Shown here: one piece after another, positions 10,659 through 23,000 of the stretch | How positions within the stretch are numbered: the stretch's first letter is position 1 | Layout: each line of letters starts with the position of its first letter | DNA from: Ixodes scapularis | Taxonomy: Eukaryota; Arthropoda; Arachnida; Ixodida; Ixodidae | Assembly (NCBI RefSeq): GCF_016920785.2 | Contig: NW_024609846.1 | Coordinates: 88,624,570 to 88,688,569 of the forward strand | Direction of reading: 5' to 3' | DNA length: 64,000 bases | Notes under the pieces: generated by a model | Database searches by the model: none | What the model saw: the letters and a program-made list of their open reading frames with translations, nothing else | Told to the model about the DNA's origin: nothing | Made by a program: the position numbers and the translations under genes

Positions 10659-12204
10659 TTTTCCAGGCCACATCTGTGCACTTTTCAAGGTCGATGCAGC
10701 AAACATCAAGCACAGCCTATCAAGCATGCTGAGCAAGCTGGACAAGTACAACAAAACACTGCTCCACAACTGAGAAAAGAACAATTTGTCATGGTCTTTG
10801 AGTGTATAATGAAGCAAGTGCTCTGCATGCAGCATATGCATCGGTACACTTCAGAACTGATAACTAGCATTACACAAAGATAGAAACTGGCCTATTTTCT
10901 GTAGATAATGGATAGAGTTGAGGGGTTTTCTCTGTAGAAAGTGGGCAGAAAACGGGTAGGAAACTGCTATATCCTCCATAGTGAGATGATAGAATCTGTG
11001 GCCACTTGTCTATAGCAATTCGTTAGAAACTCTTTAATTGGCGCTAGAAATGGGACAGGAGTGTTGCTAGAATGTGTGTATATTTGCTGTACAGAGTCGC
11101 CACATTATCTGTACACTGAAGTCTACACAAAACCTGTAGGAAGCAGCGGCCAATAATCTGTAGACAATGGTTAAAAAAGTGGATACATTCTCCCTAGGAA
11201 ATCTATGCTCTCTAGCCACAATTATGACTAGAAATTCTGTAGAAATTGGTTAAATTTTTTTGTAAGGGTAGGTGCCCAACGACCTCTCAGTTTTTTTTAA
11301 AAGGAAATCGTCAAACGGTCAAAGCAACTGGGTTTGGTGTCTGTATCGTAGTTTTGGTTGTGACTCCGCCGGGGCAGCGTTTCACGCAGAACCGTCAAGA
11401 CGTGGGCCCTCACGTTGCTCACAAAAATCCGCTGCGCGTTCTCTTAGACCTCACACCGTTTCAAAGAACTTGAGATCTTTAGTAGAAGGGCTTTAAAAAA
11501 ACTTCAAACTCGAAAGTAAAGGACGGTTCAATACTTGACGTACACTGCACTGGCGCGGATCACGCGGGAACTTCAAATTCGGCATTTTGAAATTGTTTTT
11601 TTTTTACTTCACAAATACTGAATTTCCAAGTTTCAAATTTTGAGGGCAATGACCAGGCATCGTTTTCAATCGCTTCGGATAATAAAAAAAAATGATTTTG
11701 ACGTGTCAGTGCCTCTTTAAGTTCATACCGTCCCTTTTCTGTCTTAACGTGCACCGGGAAGGTCATGGAAAGAATGGTTATGAAGAGAATTTAATGCATC
11801 TTAGAATCGCAACATCCTTCCACCTGAGCTCACAGGTTTTCGCCAAAGACACGGCACGACCGACAGTACTGCCGAGCTCACATCTTCCCTTTAACACTCC
11901 AAGAAGTATGGGCTGCACACACTGGCCACATTTCTATAGAGCAGGCGCTCGATGCCGTGCCCCACAGTACGATCTTAGGAAAGCTTCACGAATTGGGCGT
12001 TGGGGCCAAACCTTTTCTCTTTACAACTTATTTTCTTAAGGACCGAACTTTCCATATAAGTTTTGGCAGCGTGATAAGCACCGCACGGCCAGTAGCATCA
12101 GGCGTGCACCGGGGACGCTGCCTAAGCCCTACGCTTTTCAATATTGCTGTGATGCGCTTTAACCATACCGTCCGTGGTATGAGGAAATCCATGGACGCAT
12201 ATCT

Positions 12205-12259
12205 CCGCGTACACGTAGATATGCACGGCGTCCCGCCGTGCATATCTCCATGTACGCGG
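12205..12259. repeat. 26-bp inverted duplication at RT motif C
   Basis: 12205-12230 is an inverted copy of 12234-12259, with only a few mismatches and a 3-base spacer. The right arm contains the start of the YADD codons, so the left arm is a backwards copy of the catalytic-site DNA. Confidence 0.8.
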
Positions 12260-12317
12260 ACGACGTGTGTATCTGGTCTGCGGCGCGCGTGGGAAGAGCG
12301 CTTGAACTTCGAATACA

Positions 12318-12420
12318 GCCGCATCGTACACCACCAAATAACCGCATCGTACACCACCGCATCGTGAACCACCATGCAACCACATCGTACACCACCGAAT
12401 AACCGCATCGTACACCACCT
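12318..12420. repeat. imperfect tandem repeat, unit accgcatcgtacaccacc
   Basis: About five to six copies of an 18-20-bp unit with variants (accacatcgtacaccacc, accgcatcgtgaaccacc). It sits inside the LINE fragment directly after motif C and is absent from normal LINE RTs, so it is a later expansion. Confidence 0.85.
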
Positions 12421-13019
12421 GCGGGACCTTGGGCTAGGAGTCTAAAGGACAAAGACGAAAGTCTTATTAGATAACAGAATGAATAAAACATAGAGATGAC
12501 GAAACACAGACGAGCACATTCTTTGAAATCACAACAAAGCTTATTCCATGGAGTGTGACCGCCCGTTCCCATGCGCGTTTCCAGCAAAGAAGACCACTGT
12601 ACTGGCACCAAAGACTCGGATAAACAATCGAGATATTTAGAGCGTGCAGCGACATCAATTCCTCGGAATTCTATTAGAAAGTCGGCTGTCCTGGGGACCC
12701 CATGCTAAAGCAATGGTAGCGAGCTGCACGTCTCGAAGCAACGTAGTTAGGCGAATGGTTGGTAAAAAATTAGACTGTTCTTAAAAAATGATATTGCGAC
12801 TGCACAAGGGACTCGTGACAAGCAAGATAATGTACTCTGCACCGCACATAAACCCGGCCAAGTCAGTATGGGACAAGGTGGAACGAGTATACAGGGCTGG
12901 CGTGCGGACAGCGTTAAAGCTACCCCGGCTTAAAAGCCTTTGTAAGCTACTCAAACAAGCTGGTAGCGATCCTTTGCAACTCATGGCCCAGAGAGCAGCA
13001 CTTAGACATTGCAGCCAAA

Positions 13020-14196
13020 CGTCAGTTAGAAGACATCGGATTGTTACTATCGACGATGCGCTTTCTGTTAACTGGCTACCCTACCAAGTCTCTGTGAAAG
13101 AGAGAGAAGTCATCCAGAAGCAAGTGAAGAAATGCTGGCCAACGATATGATCCACCCCTTATTTAAACAGCCCGTGGGTTTCCCCAGTGGTCCTGGTAAA
13201 GAAGAAAGACGGAACTCTGATGTTCTCCGTTGACTACGGTCGACCGAAAGCAGTAACAACGAAGGACGTCTATCCGCTGCCCCGCATCGACGACACACTG
13301 GACCGGCTGTGCCACTCCCGGTACTTTTCGTCGATGTACTTAAATAGCGGGTACTGGCAGATTGAGGTTGACTAACGGGATCGCGAGAAAACTGCCTTTG
13401 TCACGCCGGACGGACTGTGCGAATTTAAAGTGATGCCGTTCGGGCTATGCACCGCGCCGGCGACCTTCCAGTGCGTTATGAACAGCGCACTTTCAAGCTC
13501 GAAATGGCAGAGCTGTCTCGTCTACCTCGACGATGTCGTAGGGTTCGCAAGCGACCTTGACGAGTACCTAAGACGACTTCGAGCCGTGCTGCACGCTGTC
13601 AAGATTGCTGGGCTGACACCGAAGACGTCGAAATGACGGTTCGGTTATGGCCAGCTGAAAATCATTGGCCACGTCGTGAATGCTCAGGGTGAAAGCCCTA
13701 ACCCTGCAAAGACCTCGGCTGTTGCTGAATTTCCGAAGCAATCAGAAAACAAGGCAGTACGAAGAATTTTTGTGCTGAGCCATACTACAGACGTTTCGTT
13801 GCTGATTTTGCGAAGATCTCTGCACCACTCAAATATCTGACGAAGGACAACGTACACTTTTAGGAGGGAAACGAGCAGGAACAAGCGTTGAACGAACTGA
13901 AGCAAAGACTCCAATCGCCCCCTATACACGGACATTTCGATCAGTCAGCGGAGACGGAGATTCACACGGACGCCAGCAACACCGGACTTTGAGCGGTGCT
14001 CGTCCAGCGACAAGAGGGAGCAAAGAAGGTGATCGCTTGCTCAAGCCAGGCCTTATCCAAGGCCGAGTGAAACTACCCAAAGACCGACAAGAAGTGTCTT
14101 GCTGTCGTCTCTGTCATGGGTCGGCAACTTTTTGCAGCAGTGGGCCGAGCCGTCACGAAGCCTACACAAAGGGTGCCGGACGGCAAATTGCGAAGT

Positions 14197-14227
<31 letters not shown>

Positions 14228-15960
14228 TGCTTGGCTTACAGAGGAAGAAAAGGCAAGAAGGTATTGAAGACGTTCTCTGCCCAAGTATGGGGATGCCGGA
14301 CAATGCCAATTGGAAGTGCCCCTCGTTCATGTCTATCCCCATTCGATGTCTAAACTGCCCTGTAGTCCTTTAGTGCAGTGTGAAAAAGCGGCAAAAAAAG
14401 GGGGGGGGGGACTTTTCTGGGGTCATGCCGCGGGCCGTGGGTTGCCGACCTCTGGTCTGGGCAATAACAAAGTTCCGTCCGTACTTGTATGGGAGTTCAT
14501 TCCATGCAGTCACGGACCACCACGCCCTCTGCTGGCTCGTGAACCTGAAGGATTCGTCAGGACGCCTCGCCCGCTGGAGCCTTCGTCTGCAAGAATTTGA
14601 TCTGACCATTTTGCACAAGTCCGGCCACAAGCACAACAACGCCGACTATTTCTCTAGGGCCCCAGTTGAATCTCATCCCACCGGCACCAAAGACGACAAC
14701 AGTTTTCTAGGCGCAGTTAGCGTTACCGACATGGGGGCACTTCAACAAAACAACCCAGACCTTCGCACCGTGACAGACCACCTCGAAGGTCGAGGAAGTT
14801 CAGTCCTTTGAGTCGTTTCTGGAGACCTGTCAAGTTTAGTCCTTCGGCGAGGTGTGCTCTTCAAAAACAACATCGGGGCCAGTAGCCCTGTGTGGCTGCT
14901 GGTTGTCTCTACCAGCCTGCGAGGCTAAATTTTTGCAAGCATGCCACGACGACCCTACGGCTTGACACCTCGGCTACAGCAGGGCACTCGCCCGGATTCG
15001 TGACAAGTACTACTGGCCAAGATTTCCGAAGACCGTCCATCTCTACACCCCATCATGTCACGAGTACCAACGACGTAAGTAGCCACCAACAAAGCCAGCA
15101 GGGCTCCTATAGGCGATATCTGCTCCGACAACGCCCTTCTAGCATTTAGGAATAAATTTGCTTGGGCCCTTCCCTCCGTTGACGTTGGAGAACCGCTGGA
15201 TCATCGTTGCCACAGATTATCTCACGACAAGCGGGGACGAAATTTCCGTCGGGAGTCGCCAAATTCTTCGTCGAGGCCACCTTGCCCCAGAAGTCTTGAT
15301 TACAGATCGAGGGTCATCGTTCATGGCGCAGTTGACGCAGGAGATCCTTCGGCCCAGAAACATCAGCCATCATCGAACCACTGCTTATCATCCACAGACC
15401 AACGGGCTCACAGAGCGTCTCAATAAAACAGTCGCCAACATGATCTTCATGTACGTCGACGTAGAGCACAAGACGTGGGACGAGGTATTGCCGTTTGTCC
15501 CATTTGCTTACAACACGGCTGTTCAATAGACCGCCGGGTTCGCACCATTTAAGCTGCTGCATGGCAGAAAGGTGGCGACCATGCTCGCTCGACTCAATGC
15601 TGACCCATGAGCCAGTGGATGACGGATGCGACGGTGCCCATCTGGTTAGTCAGGGAGAAGAGGAGATGCGCCAGCTTGGCCCGGCATCGGATTTACGATC
15701 AGCAACGTTTCGACGCTCGCCGGTACAACCTTCAGCGCCGCGACGTCCACTTCTAGCCCGGACATAGACTGTGGGTGTGGACACCAATTCGTCGCCGCGG
15801 TCTCAGCGAGAAACTATCCAAGCGATACTGCGGATCCTAGACGACCATCCGACGCCTCAGAGATCTCAACTACGAAGTTCTTCCCAACGGAACGCGGTCA
15901 CCTGCAAGCCGTATTGCGATCGATAGAGCTACGGTCTGACCACCAGGTAGAGTGGTTTAG
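13020..15960 (+). pseudogene. pol: Ty3/gypsy pol polyprotein remnant (RT-RNase H-IN)
   Basis: Pol of a Ty3/gypsy LTR retrotransposon, decayed by stops and frameshifts. RT: 13187-13374 has VVLVKKKDGTLMFSVDYGRP, a stop replaces an expected codon in EVD*RDREKTAF, and 13430-13636 has VMPFGLCTAPATFQ and the catalytic YLDD. RNase H follows (IHTDASN near 13963; TDHHALCWLV near 14512; HNNADYFSRAP). Integrase core (15158-15529): ATDYLT, LITDRGSSF and NGLTERLNKT supply the D, D and E positions. A pol C-terminal stretch, TPIRRRGLSEKLSKRY, lies near 15785. The RNase H region is split by a hAT MITE at 14115-14454. No gag, protease or 5' LTR is visible; the left edge abuts the LINE fragment. Confidence 0.85.
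14115..14454. mobile_element. hAT MITE, 340 bp, nested in gypsy RNase H
   Basis: Termini are catgggtcggcaac on the left and, inwards from the right, cagaggtcggcaac, the common hAT CAGNGGTCGGCAAC form. The right duplication gtctgggc (14455-14462) is what the gypsy frame needs; the left copy (14107-14114) has decayed to gtctctgt, 5 of 8. Removing the element and one duplication rejoins the frame as CLAVVWAITKFRPYLYG. Inside are a (GT)n run plus 17 G (14211-14227) and a second G run (14401-14410). Confidence 0.82.
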
Positions 15961-16256
15961 AGCGATCAACTGGCAGCTGAAAGTAACCCCCACCTGGCCG
16001 CCACCATGTTGCACATTTTTGACCACTAGGCACGTGACCTTACAGTTTTACGTCTAGATTTTAACGAAGTACTGCGCACAGGTAACTGCTTGTTGATTTT
16101 TAATAAGAGAACCGATGATATAAGTTATGTTTCGTTTAACTCCAAAAGGTGCTTTTACGACAAAAACTCGGGCAGCTTCGCAGTGGCTCCGCTAGATGCC
16201 GTCAGCCGCGGTACTATATATATATATATATATTTTGTTTTTTTTTTTAACGTAGC

Positions 16257-16306
16257 TAAACACTGATTTCTGGGGATAACATGTTAGCCCCAGAAATCAG
16301 TGTTTA
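16257..16306. repeat. 50-bp near-perfect palindrome
   Basis: The 19-bp arms 16257-16275 and 16288-16306 are perfect inverted copies (taaacactgatttctgggg), and the centre taacatgtta is itself palindromic. Only one base pair in the whole 50 bp fails to match. Confidence 0.92.
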
Positions 16307-16341
16307 ACTATTTTGCAATACTGCAGTATTGCAAAATAGTT
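16306..16341. repeat. 36-bp perfect palindrome
   Basis: Perfect dyad centred on the PstI-type ctgcag; each half is aactattttgcaatactg. It shares a base with the preceding palindrome, so two cruciform-capable units lie back to back. Confidence 0.93.
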
Positions 16342-16621
16342 TATCATAATTTTTTCAGCGATCGCCATCCAAATTAATCTCAGCTCAGTTTTGCATAAAA
16401 TCCTCAGGAATTGGTACGGTCAGGTGTCTAGTGTTCAAAATTGTACAACATGGCGGCAGCCAGTGGAGGTCAGGGTGGCCTGGAGAACGGGATATCACCC
16501 TAAGCTCCTCTATTTCGTTGGGACTGACTGAGAACTGTAACTTCTAATTATGCCATTCCTTTTTCTTATATTTTCCTTTGTGCTGCATCGGGACGATGAT
16601 TGTTTTAAAGGCCGGAGAATG

Positions 16622-16694
16622 CCGCGTGCGTGGCCGAGTGGCAACGCACCCGACTCGCACGCAGAGGCTCCAGGCTCGATTCCTGAGGGTCGCG
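16622..16694 (+). repeat. tRNA-derived SINE head
   Basis: A tRNA-like fold is evident: A box gtggccgagtggc, an anticodon-arm-like region cacccgactcgcacgcagag, B box ggctcgattcc, and short complementary outer stems. It lies in otherwise non-coding sequence, has no CCA or terminator context of a tRNA gene, and fits a tRNA-derived SINE. A functional tRNA is unlikely but not excluded. Confidence 0.6.
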
Positions 16695-16754
16695 CAACTG
16701 TTACTATTGTGTTGTAATAATGCATGGTTTCTACAACGTCCGAGAAACTGCTGG

Positions 16755-16998
16755 TTTAGAATGCTCGGAGGCCGGACACCCTAGTTCAATGTTCAAGAAA
16801 CCCGTGCGTCTACATAAGACGCTCCGCATGGCTCTACGAAGTTAGTTCTTCGCCAGCGCTTGATCCTGCTACTACGCCGACATCGACGCTCGCCTACGAC
16901 GCCTGTTATTATTCTTATTTTGTTTTGGGCACAAATTCGCCCCATTAAACGTTTATTTTTTCAGTTATTTGCCGCCTCATCATTTATCATTCGTGACA
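16755..16998 (+). mobile_element. partial 3' LTR of the 13-kb gypsy
   Basis: LTR-like features are a C+A-rich stretch, ttgggcacaaattcgccccattaaa, a T-rich tail, and a terminal tgaca before sequence of a different type (LINE) begins. Position and style suit the 3' end of the gypsy pol at 13,020-15,960, separated from it by the TIR element and the SINE. No second LTR copy is available for comparison. Confidence 0.45.
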
Positions 16999-17039
16999 TT
17001 ATGATTCCGCCATAACGGCAATAACGAAAGCATGCTCAC

Positions 17040-20020
17040 ATCCAGATATTTTTTTATTGTAAACTAGTTCCCACAGGTTATCAGATTATACGAAATGATC
17101 GCTCGTCTCGAGGCGGAGAAGTGGCCACTATACCAAAATATTATGTTTCTGGCTCAGCTACAGGAGCAATTAAGAACCGCGAAAGCTTATGGTGCAAAGT
17201 TAACATCGGAAAAGAAGTTTTCGTTCTAGGTGATGTCTACAGAGCCCCGAATGCGCCTGGTGTTTTCTTAGAGGCGTTGTGTAACTATTTATGTGGGATT
17301 GTTAAAAACAGAACAGAAGTTGTGCGGGTTGGCGAATTAATGCTCCCCGAATAAATTGGAGTTCGTTAAACCGGTCGTCGTCGTGTACTCAGAAAGAGAT
17401 GATTCTACTTGGCCTATCTTGCGACCTAAATCTTGTACAGGTTGTTACAAAACCCACCCGTGTTACATAAACAACATCTTCTGTACTTAATTTAGCTTTT
17501 GTAAGCCCTTCTTTGCATTGCGAGGTCATCATATATAAAGCTATATCAGACCATGAGCCTGTATCGCTTGTTTTCGGTTTTGCCAAGGCTAAAGAAAAAC
17601 ATTCATCACATAAGCTAATATGTGATTTCTCTCGAGCGGCCGATGTTAGTATACTCGATCATATTGAAACAAGCGTTAATTTTTTTTCAGTAATTCATCC
17701 GGAAATATGAAATCCCTTTGGGTTATGCTAAAGGACATAGTTAAGTATTGCACTGGGCGATTTGTCCCCAAAAGAAAGATAACTATCAACCGGCCGCACC
17801 CTTGGATATTTAGAGAGCTAATCCACTTGAAGAGACGCATTAAAAGAATCCGACGAAGGAAGGTCCACAACTAGCAGTGGTTTCAAGATATGTGTTCTAC
17901 TTCAAGAAAGAAAATAGCGCACAATCGATCATTGTTCTTTTCATGTACTCTACAAACATGTACAAAAAATTCTCCACCAAACTTTTGGCGTTACTTGTCT
18001 CCTTCACGTGCAGTGGTTATTAAAATAAAAATACAAAACATGCTCACAGACTTTCCGAAGAATGCATGATCGAGTTTATCTGATATTTCCAGTTCGTATT
18101 TACTAGACGCGGAAACGCAGTATCCTCCCTCTCACCCTCAATTTATAATGCACCTGTCATGTCCGATATATCTGTGTCTGCCCAATGAATCTTTGCTATG
18201 TTATATAATATAAGCAACGAGAAAGCATCTGGCTCTGATGAAATTCCTGCTGCATTTATGAAGAGGTATGCCCGAATGAATTCCAATATTCTTATATGTC
18301 ATATTTAAGTCGTCCTTACATTTAAGTCGTCCTTGCAGGATAGGATTGTTCCGGGTGACTGGCTTCATGCGCGCGTGGCACCAGTTCATAAGGCCAGTGA
18401 TAAGCTCTGCGTTTCGAAGTACCGACCGATATCTTTAGCATGTCTATCTTCCAATCTCCTTGCGCACTTACGTAGTGAACAAGCACATTACCGACTACCT
18501 CAAAAGCATAAAAGTTTCAGCATACTTATCGACGCGGCTGCTCACAGTCACCCACCTTTTATCGACTTTGCATAATTTGGCTACCTTCTATGATTTATTA
18601 ATCATAAAGGGCAGCCGATGCGGTCTTTATCGATTTTTCAAATGCCTTTGATATCGTACCCCATGACGCATCACTTTGGAAGTTAAGAGCAGCCGAAGTG
18701 CTCGACAATTTAACACACTGCCTAACGTAACAGAAAGCAATATGTTGAAATTGACGGGACTCGTTCTCCCCACCTCGATGAGTTTTTCTAAAATCCCCAG
18801 AGATCAGTTTTAGGCTCGTTGTTATTTCTTGTCTATATAAATGATACTGTTAAGGACATTGATCAAATGATTAAAATAAGCCTTTTCGCCGATGACTGCG
18901 TTTTGTACTCTAAAGGGGCAAATGTGGAGGATCAAGCTATGCTCGACATCACTCGTTCTGTGGTGTCTGGTTGTTGCGAAATGTGGCCAATAAAACTTAA
19001 TCTTCAAAAAACCTTATGTACTACGTACACTAAAACGAAAAGTCACCTAATTTATGACTATGTGTTAACAGCGTTCTAGTTTTCAGAGTTGACCACAAAA
19101 AGTACCTGGATGCAACCCTCACAACTGCCCTTAGCTGGAGTATGAACATACAAACTAAATGTTCATCTGCCTTTCGAAAACTCTGTTTTATAAGGAGAAA
19201 ACTTAAACTGGCTCCAGCATCAACAAGGTTGACTGCGCTCAAAACTCGGAATATGCCAGTGTTAGAATACGCCACTGCGGTACATAGGCGTAGACTACGG
19301 GGGGGGGCATCGGGGCTCGTGCCCCCCCTGGTGACATCTGGGGGGGGGGGGGGGAGGGGGGGAGGGGGGGGGGGCAGAGAACCCCCCGGGTCATGATCCT
19401 TACCCAGACGCTGTTTACGTGCCGTGTAACGAGCTTCTAGTGGTGGCATGTAAACAAAATAAAGCACATAGCGACGGACTGATGGCGATATACATACGCT
19501 GTAAAATGTACGCCTAAAATAAACTACTGATAATTGCCGGTGTAAAAAAAATAGCGCAGAAAAGCAACCCCCCCCCCCCCCCCCCCCCCCGGGGGGAAAT
19601 GGAAACTCTACGCCGCTGCTGCGGTATGAGATCCGTGTACCAAAATCGACTCTTCTTAAATTGAACGTATTCAAAACTAGAGATTACGTTTTATACATAG
19701 CAGATACGAAAAGACCGATTCTATTTCTCAAATGTTGTCATTGTCGAATATTGAGCCGCTATGTTCCCGATGTAAGACTAAAGTTCTTGTTTTGTATTGT
19801 GAACATATAGACTGGTATCGACCCATCCACGTGCTTGCTCCGTCCGTTCAAGCAGTCCACAAGAACAAACAATTCGCGCCAGATTCGAGCCTTTCGATCG
19901 TCGTTCAATGTGTTTGAATATTCATTTTTTTTATAGAACAGTAGATTGCAACATTTTACCAAGAGAGGTAGTTGAATGCGCTACAGTTGAACAATTCGCA
20001 GATGCCTGTTCTTTGAATTT
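17040..20020 (+). pseudogene. LINE ORF2 remnant (endonuclease-reverse transcriptase), CR1/Jockey/L2-like
   Basis: An AP-endonuclease/RT polyprotein of a non-LTR retrotransposon with many stops. Endonuclease: from about 17085 GYQIIRNDRSSRGGEVAT, 17200-17345 VFVLGDVYRAPNAPG, and the catalytic SDHEPV near 17550. RT: 18220-18450 has EKASGSDEIPAAFMKR and KYRPISLACLSS; motif A FIDFSNAFDIVPH is split by a frameshift near 18630; then SVLGSLLFLVYIND and the catalytic FADD near 18890. The C-terminal part continues as KLCFIRRKLKLAPAST, is interrupted by a hAT MITE (19283-19618), and resumes to about 20020 (DCNILPREVVECATVEQF). The 5' region is missing; the copy begins directly after the gypsy LTR. Confidence 0.82.
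19283..19618. mobile_element. hAT MITE, 336 bp, G/C-run rich
   Basis: Termini are cataggcgtaga on the left and cagcggcgtaga inwards from the right. A perfect 8-bp duplication ctgcggta flanks it (19275-19282 and 19619-19626). Removal restores the LINE frame across YATAV and the following residues. Inside are several long G runs (19300-19375) and 23 C followed by 6 G (19568-19596). Confidence 0.9.
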
Positions 20021-20029
20021 ATAAATGTG

Positions 20030-23000
20030 ATGCGCTCGCCCAACTCCTTACAAGTCGCTGTTTATAGCATACGCTTCTTTGGTTTTTGTTAGTGCTTAAA
20101 AATTGTCGTGAGTAATCGCGTGGTCTTTTGTTTATCATTATTGATTCCGCTGTAGTTATAGCGCCGGCTGTTTATTGATCGCTTCTGTCACTGCGTAACT
20201 TTATATTGTTGTTTATTGCCTTGCGAAATTAGCGTTAATGGTTGTAGCATTGTCTGCAGTGTCACTTTATAATGTCCCACCCCGCGTAAGCCTGCAAATG
20301 GCGTGTAGTATATCTTAAATAAATATAAATAATTAAAATAAAGTGCGTAATTCCTTATAGCGTGTTCCCGGGGCAACAAATGCACACGTTCTTGATCGAT
20401 GTCACTCTGTTTATTTTCAGAAGAAAAACGTTCCGCGTATCGGATGGCGCTAGCGGCACTGTCTGGGACATTGAATGGCAAGTGGTGCCATTTGTCACAG
20501 AGTGCTCTTTTTGCCAGCAACCCGCTGGGACTCGTGTTCTGACTTAGAAAATGCGATTTCCAGCCGAGCGCTGACATAGCATTTGTTTTTTATACTTGCA
20601 CCTCACTATTCATCGGTAGGTGACGTGCTGATTTCCTCACTACGACTCAATCTATAGGTTTTTTTTTTTCTGGATCATCATAGCAGCACTGAACTAAGAA
20701 CGAATTAATTATGATCAGTTTATCATTGCTATAAGAAGTGCAAGATGTCATGCCAAGGTAGCGGTGCTCGTTACGGATTAGAGCACGTCTGTCATTCTAA
20801 ATATGACTTCCCGCACATACCAACATCTCTTATGGGCTCACGTCTGTTCATCAACAATGTCACACAAAGCAACGTTATGTGCTCTGGTTGGGGTACGTTG
20901 ATTTTAAATACACCTAAGAATATTAACAGTATTATTCCTGTAGGAGCATCTCGACCAACTTTCAGACGACACAGTGCATGATACGACAAAAAATGGTTCT
21001 TGGACGGCGGCCACAATTCAAGGGGAGTGACGAACTTGCATAGAACAAGATCAGGTATGTCATTCGAATCCCGCCCATTCACATTCTGTGTGTTAAAAAA
21101 GTGACTATTTGTTTTCTTGTTTTCTGATTACCCAAACATAGCAGCCTATGATATTTTTTTACCTACGTTTATTAAAGCACTACATAGACAAAGTTTTTTA
21201 TATCCGGTACAGTAAAAAGAGCAAAAGCCTGACAGGTTTTCTAAGCGTGAGCACAGCCCCACTGGGTTTTGTGACTTGAACTTTATCTTACGGCACTTAA
21301 ACCGAAAGTGACATAGCCCGTTCATTCCTCTTATGGTTGTTGAAACTAACACGGAAATTAGTTACACCAGAACATCATAGGCCTATATTCAGACATCAAG
21401 TCCCACAATAAAAGTTACAGACAGAAAATGTGATCTGATTTATTTTATGAGGCAAAAACAAAACAAAAGAAGAAACTTTGGAAGTAGGACGATTTACTAT
21501 CTTGCAGGGGTACTATTATGACACAGACCTTTTTCTAAAACAGGTTTTACGAAAATCTAAAGTGCCTTGGGACTTCGCCAGACTACATTGGTGAGCACTG
21601 GAACTTCCTGTAATAAGATATCTGCTGTTAAAGCGCAAATCAGTAATACAGCACCAAAACTTTGTTTAAGAAATGCAAGTTTTGTTCAGTTACTTCCTTA
21701 CATTTTTAGAACGCACGCCGTCGACCATATCCAGTCGTGGTGATCAAAGTGATTTAGATTTCACAATCACCACCAGTGATTACCACACACCAACTATCAT
21801 GTGAAAAAAAAAAAATTACTTATGCTTCGCAGATTAACCGGCTTACGTTTTATTCAAGCTACTTAGCTCGTTGCCAGATTTCTGTGACAATGCAGTCGAA
21901 GCTACGGACGCAAGGGCACTTGAGTACCTTGAGCGCCGATTAAAGCTGCGCACGAGCTCTATTCATTTGTTTAAAAATGCCAGAAAAGCTTGTCCACGAG
22001 CATAATAGTGTCTTTGTCAATGATGAATGATGAATCGATCAAGTGCAATATTGATGTATATGTTGTTTAGGAAGTTATTAACTTTATACATACTAAGTAA
22101 ATAAATGCAGTGCACCAGGGATTTGTGCACCCACTTTAGATGAAACATCACCTTCCTTGTTTCATCTAAAGGGGGTGCATAAATCCTCCCCTTTCCCGGC
22201 CTTAAAAACACCTACCCCTCATACTTCAGCGGTGGGCAGAACTATCAATTGTGTCAGTTTTCCTAAAGCCTCAATTCGTTGAAAAAAAAAACTTATAGAC
22301 AGATATCTTTTACAAAAATATATTACAGGTTTAGAAGCAGAAAGATGGCCCAGTGCATTCAGTTACACGTAGTGCCAGGGCTAGGAATCTGAATGCCACT
22401 GCCATCTGACTGTTCTAAAATCCCATGCATGTTTTTTTATACGCGCAGCAATTGATAAGATCTACTTGCAGTCCTCAATAATTTTGTCACTCCAATCTTG
22501 CCTTTTAATGACCACTCTAGCAAGCAAAACTTGCAGACGCCATTGTAGCGTCGTAGCTAAACATCCAAAAGCTACTAAATGTTATTGCAAAGGGTTTGAG
22601 GATTTGTGAAACCGAACCTCGGTTCCAGTTATTATATATTCGTTATCACGGAAACCGTTCTTATGAAAAGAAAGCAAGAATGACCCACTAACAAAGGGCC
22701 GATTCAGAATCAGTATGTCGTCTAGCCAGAAGGGTAGACTAGCTTATTGTTGATCATATAATGTGCTGTTTACTTGTATAGAGATCCTTCGTCCAGTCCA
22801 GAGATATTTAGCACTGTTCGTAAAGATGGAGTGAGATCAGAGACAGCATTTTTTCCCCTCGAGCAAATTGCTCTCATTTTCTCACTTGCTGCCACAAGAG
22901 TGGAAGTGTCGTCATCCTCCCTCTTTTTCAGACATGCATTTTGAGTCAGCGAGATGTTGTGATACTCCTGTTACCGTTCGCATTTAAATTTTCGTTTTCT

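Larger units (their letters stand above)
11925..13015 (+). pseudogene. LINE reverse transcriptase fragment, R1/I-like
   Basis: This is a non-LTR reverse transcriptase in pieces across frames. The region from about 11933 gives ALDAVPHSTILGKLHELG (motif A area); then GVHRGRCLSPTLFNIAV (motif B area). The catalytic YADD box is at 12253-12264 (MYADDVCIW). From about 12640 comes FLGILLESRLSWGPHAKA, then LRLHKGLVTSKIMYSAPH (thumb and C-terminal region). The LSPTLFN box resembles R1/I-type tick LINEs rather than the CR1-like copies later in the window. Endonuclease and 5' parts are absent, and 12420-12630 is not clearly LINE. The 3' end runs straight into gypsy sequence near 13,020. Confidence 0.7.
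15975..16490. mobile_element. TIR element of about 0.5 kb with central palindromes
   Basis: A stretch of about 50 bp at 15983-16031 is repeated inverted at 16427-16474. Shared blocks are gccgcca/gccatgttg and cactag(g/a)cac(g/c)tgacc. Exact outer ends and target duplication are uncertain. The centre holds a (TA)n run (16214-16233) and two adjacent palindromes. There is no coding capacity. It lies between the gypsy pol end and its 3' LTR, so it inserted into that element. Confidence 0.65.

Noticed and set aside
13989..14373. Several Gly- or Pro-rich ORFs around 14.0-14.4 kb
   Set aside because: They read through the GT/G-run inside a hAT MITE nested in gypsy; shadows of low-complexity DNA.
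16622..16694. Functional tRNA gene
   Set aside because: A and B boxes are present, but the context and imperfect stems fit a SINE head better.
20745..21082. ORFs on both strands near 20.8-21.1 kb
   Set aside because: No recognisable motif, overlapping antisense frames, ordinary composition; likely chance.
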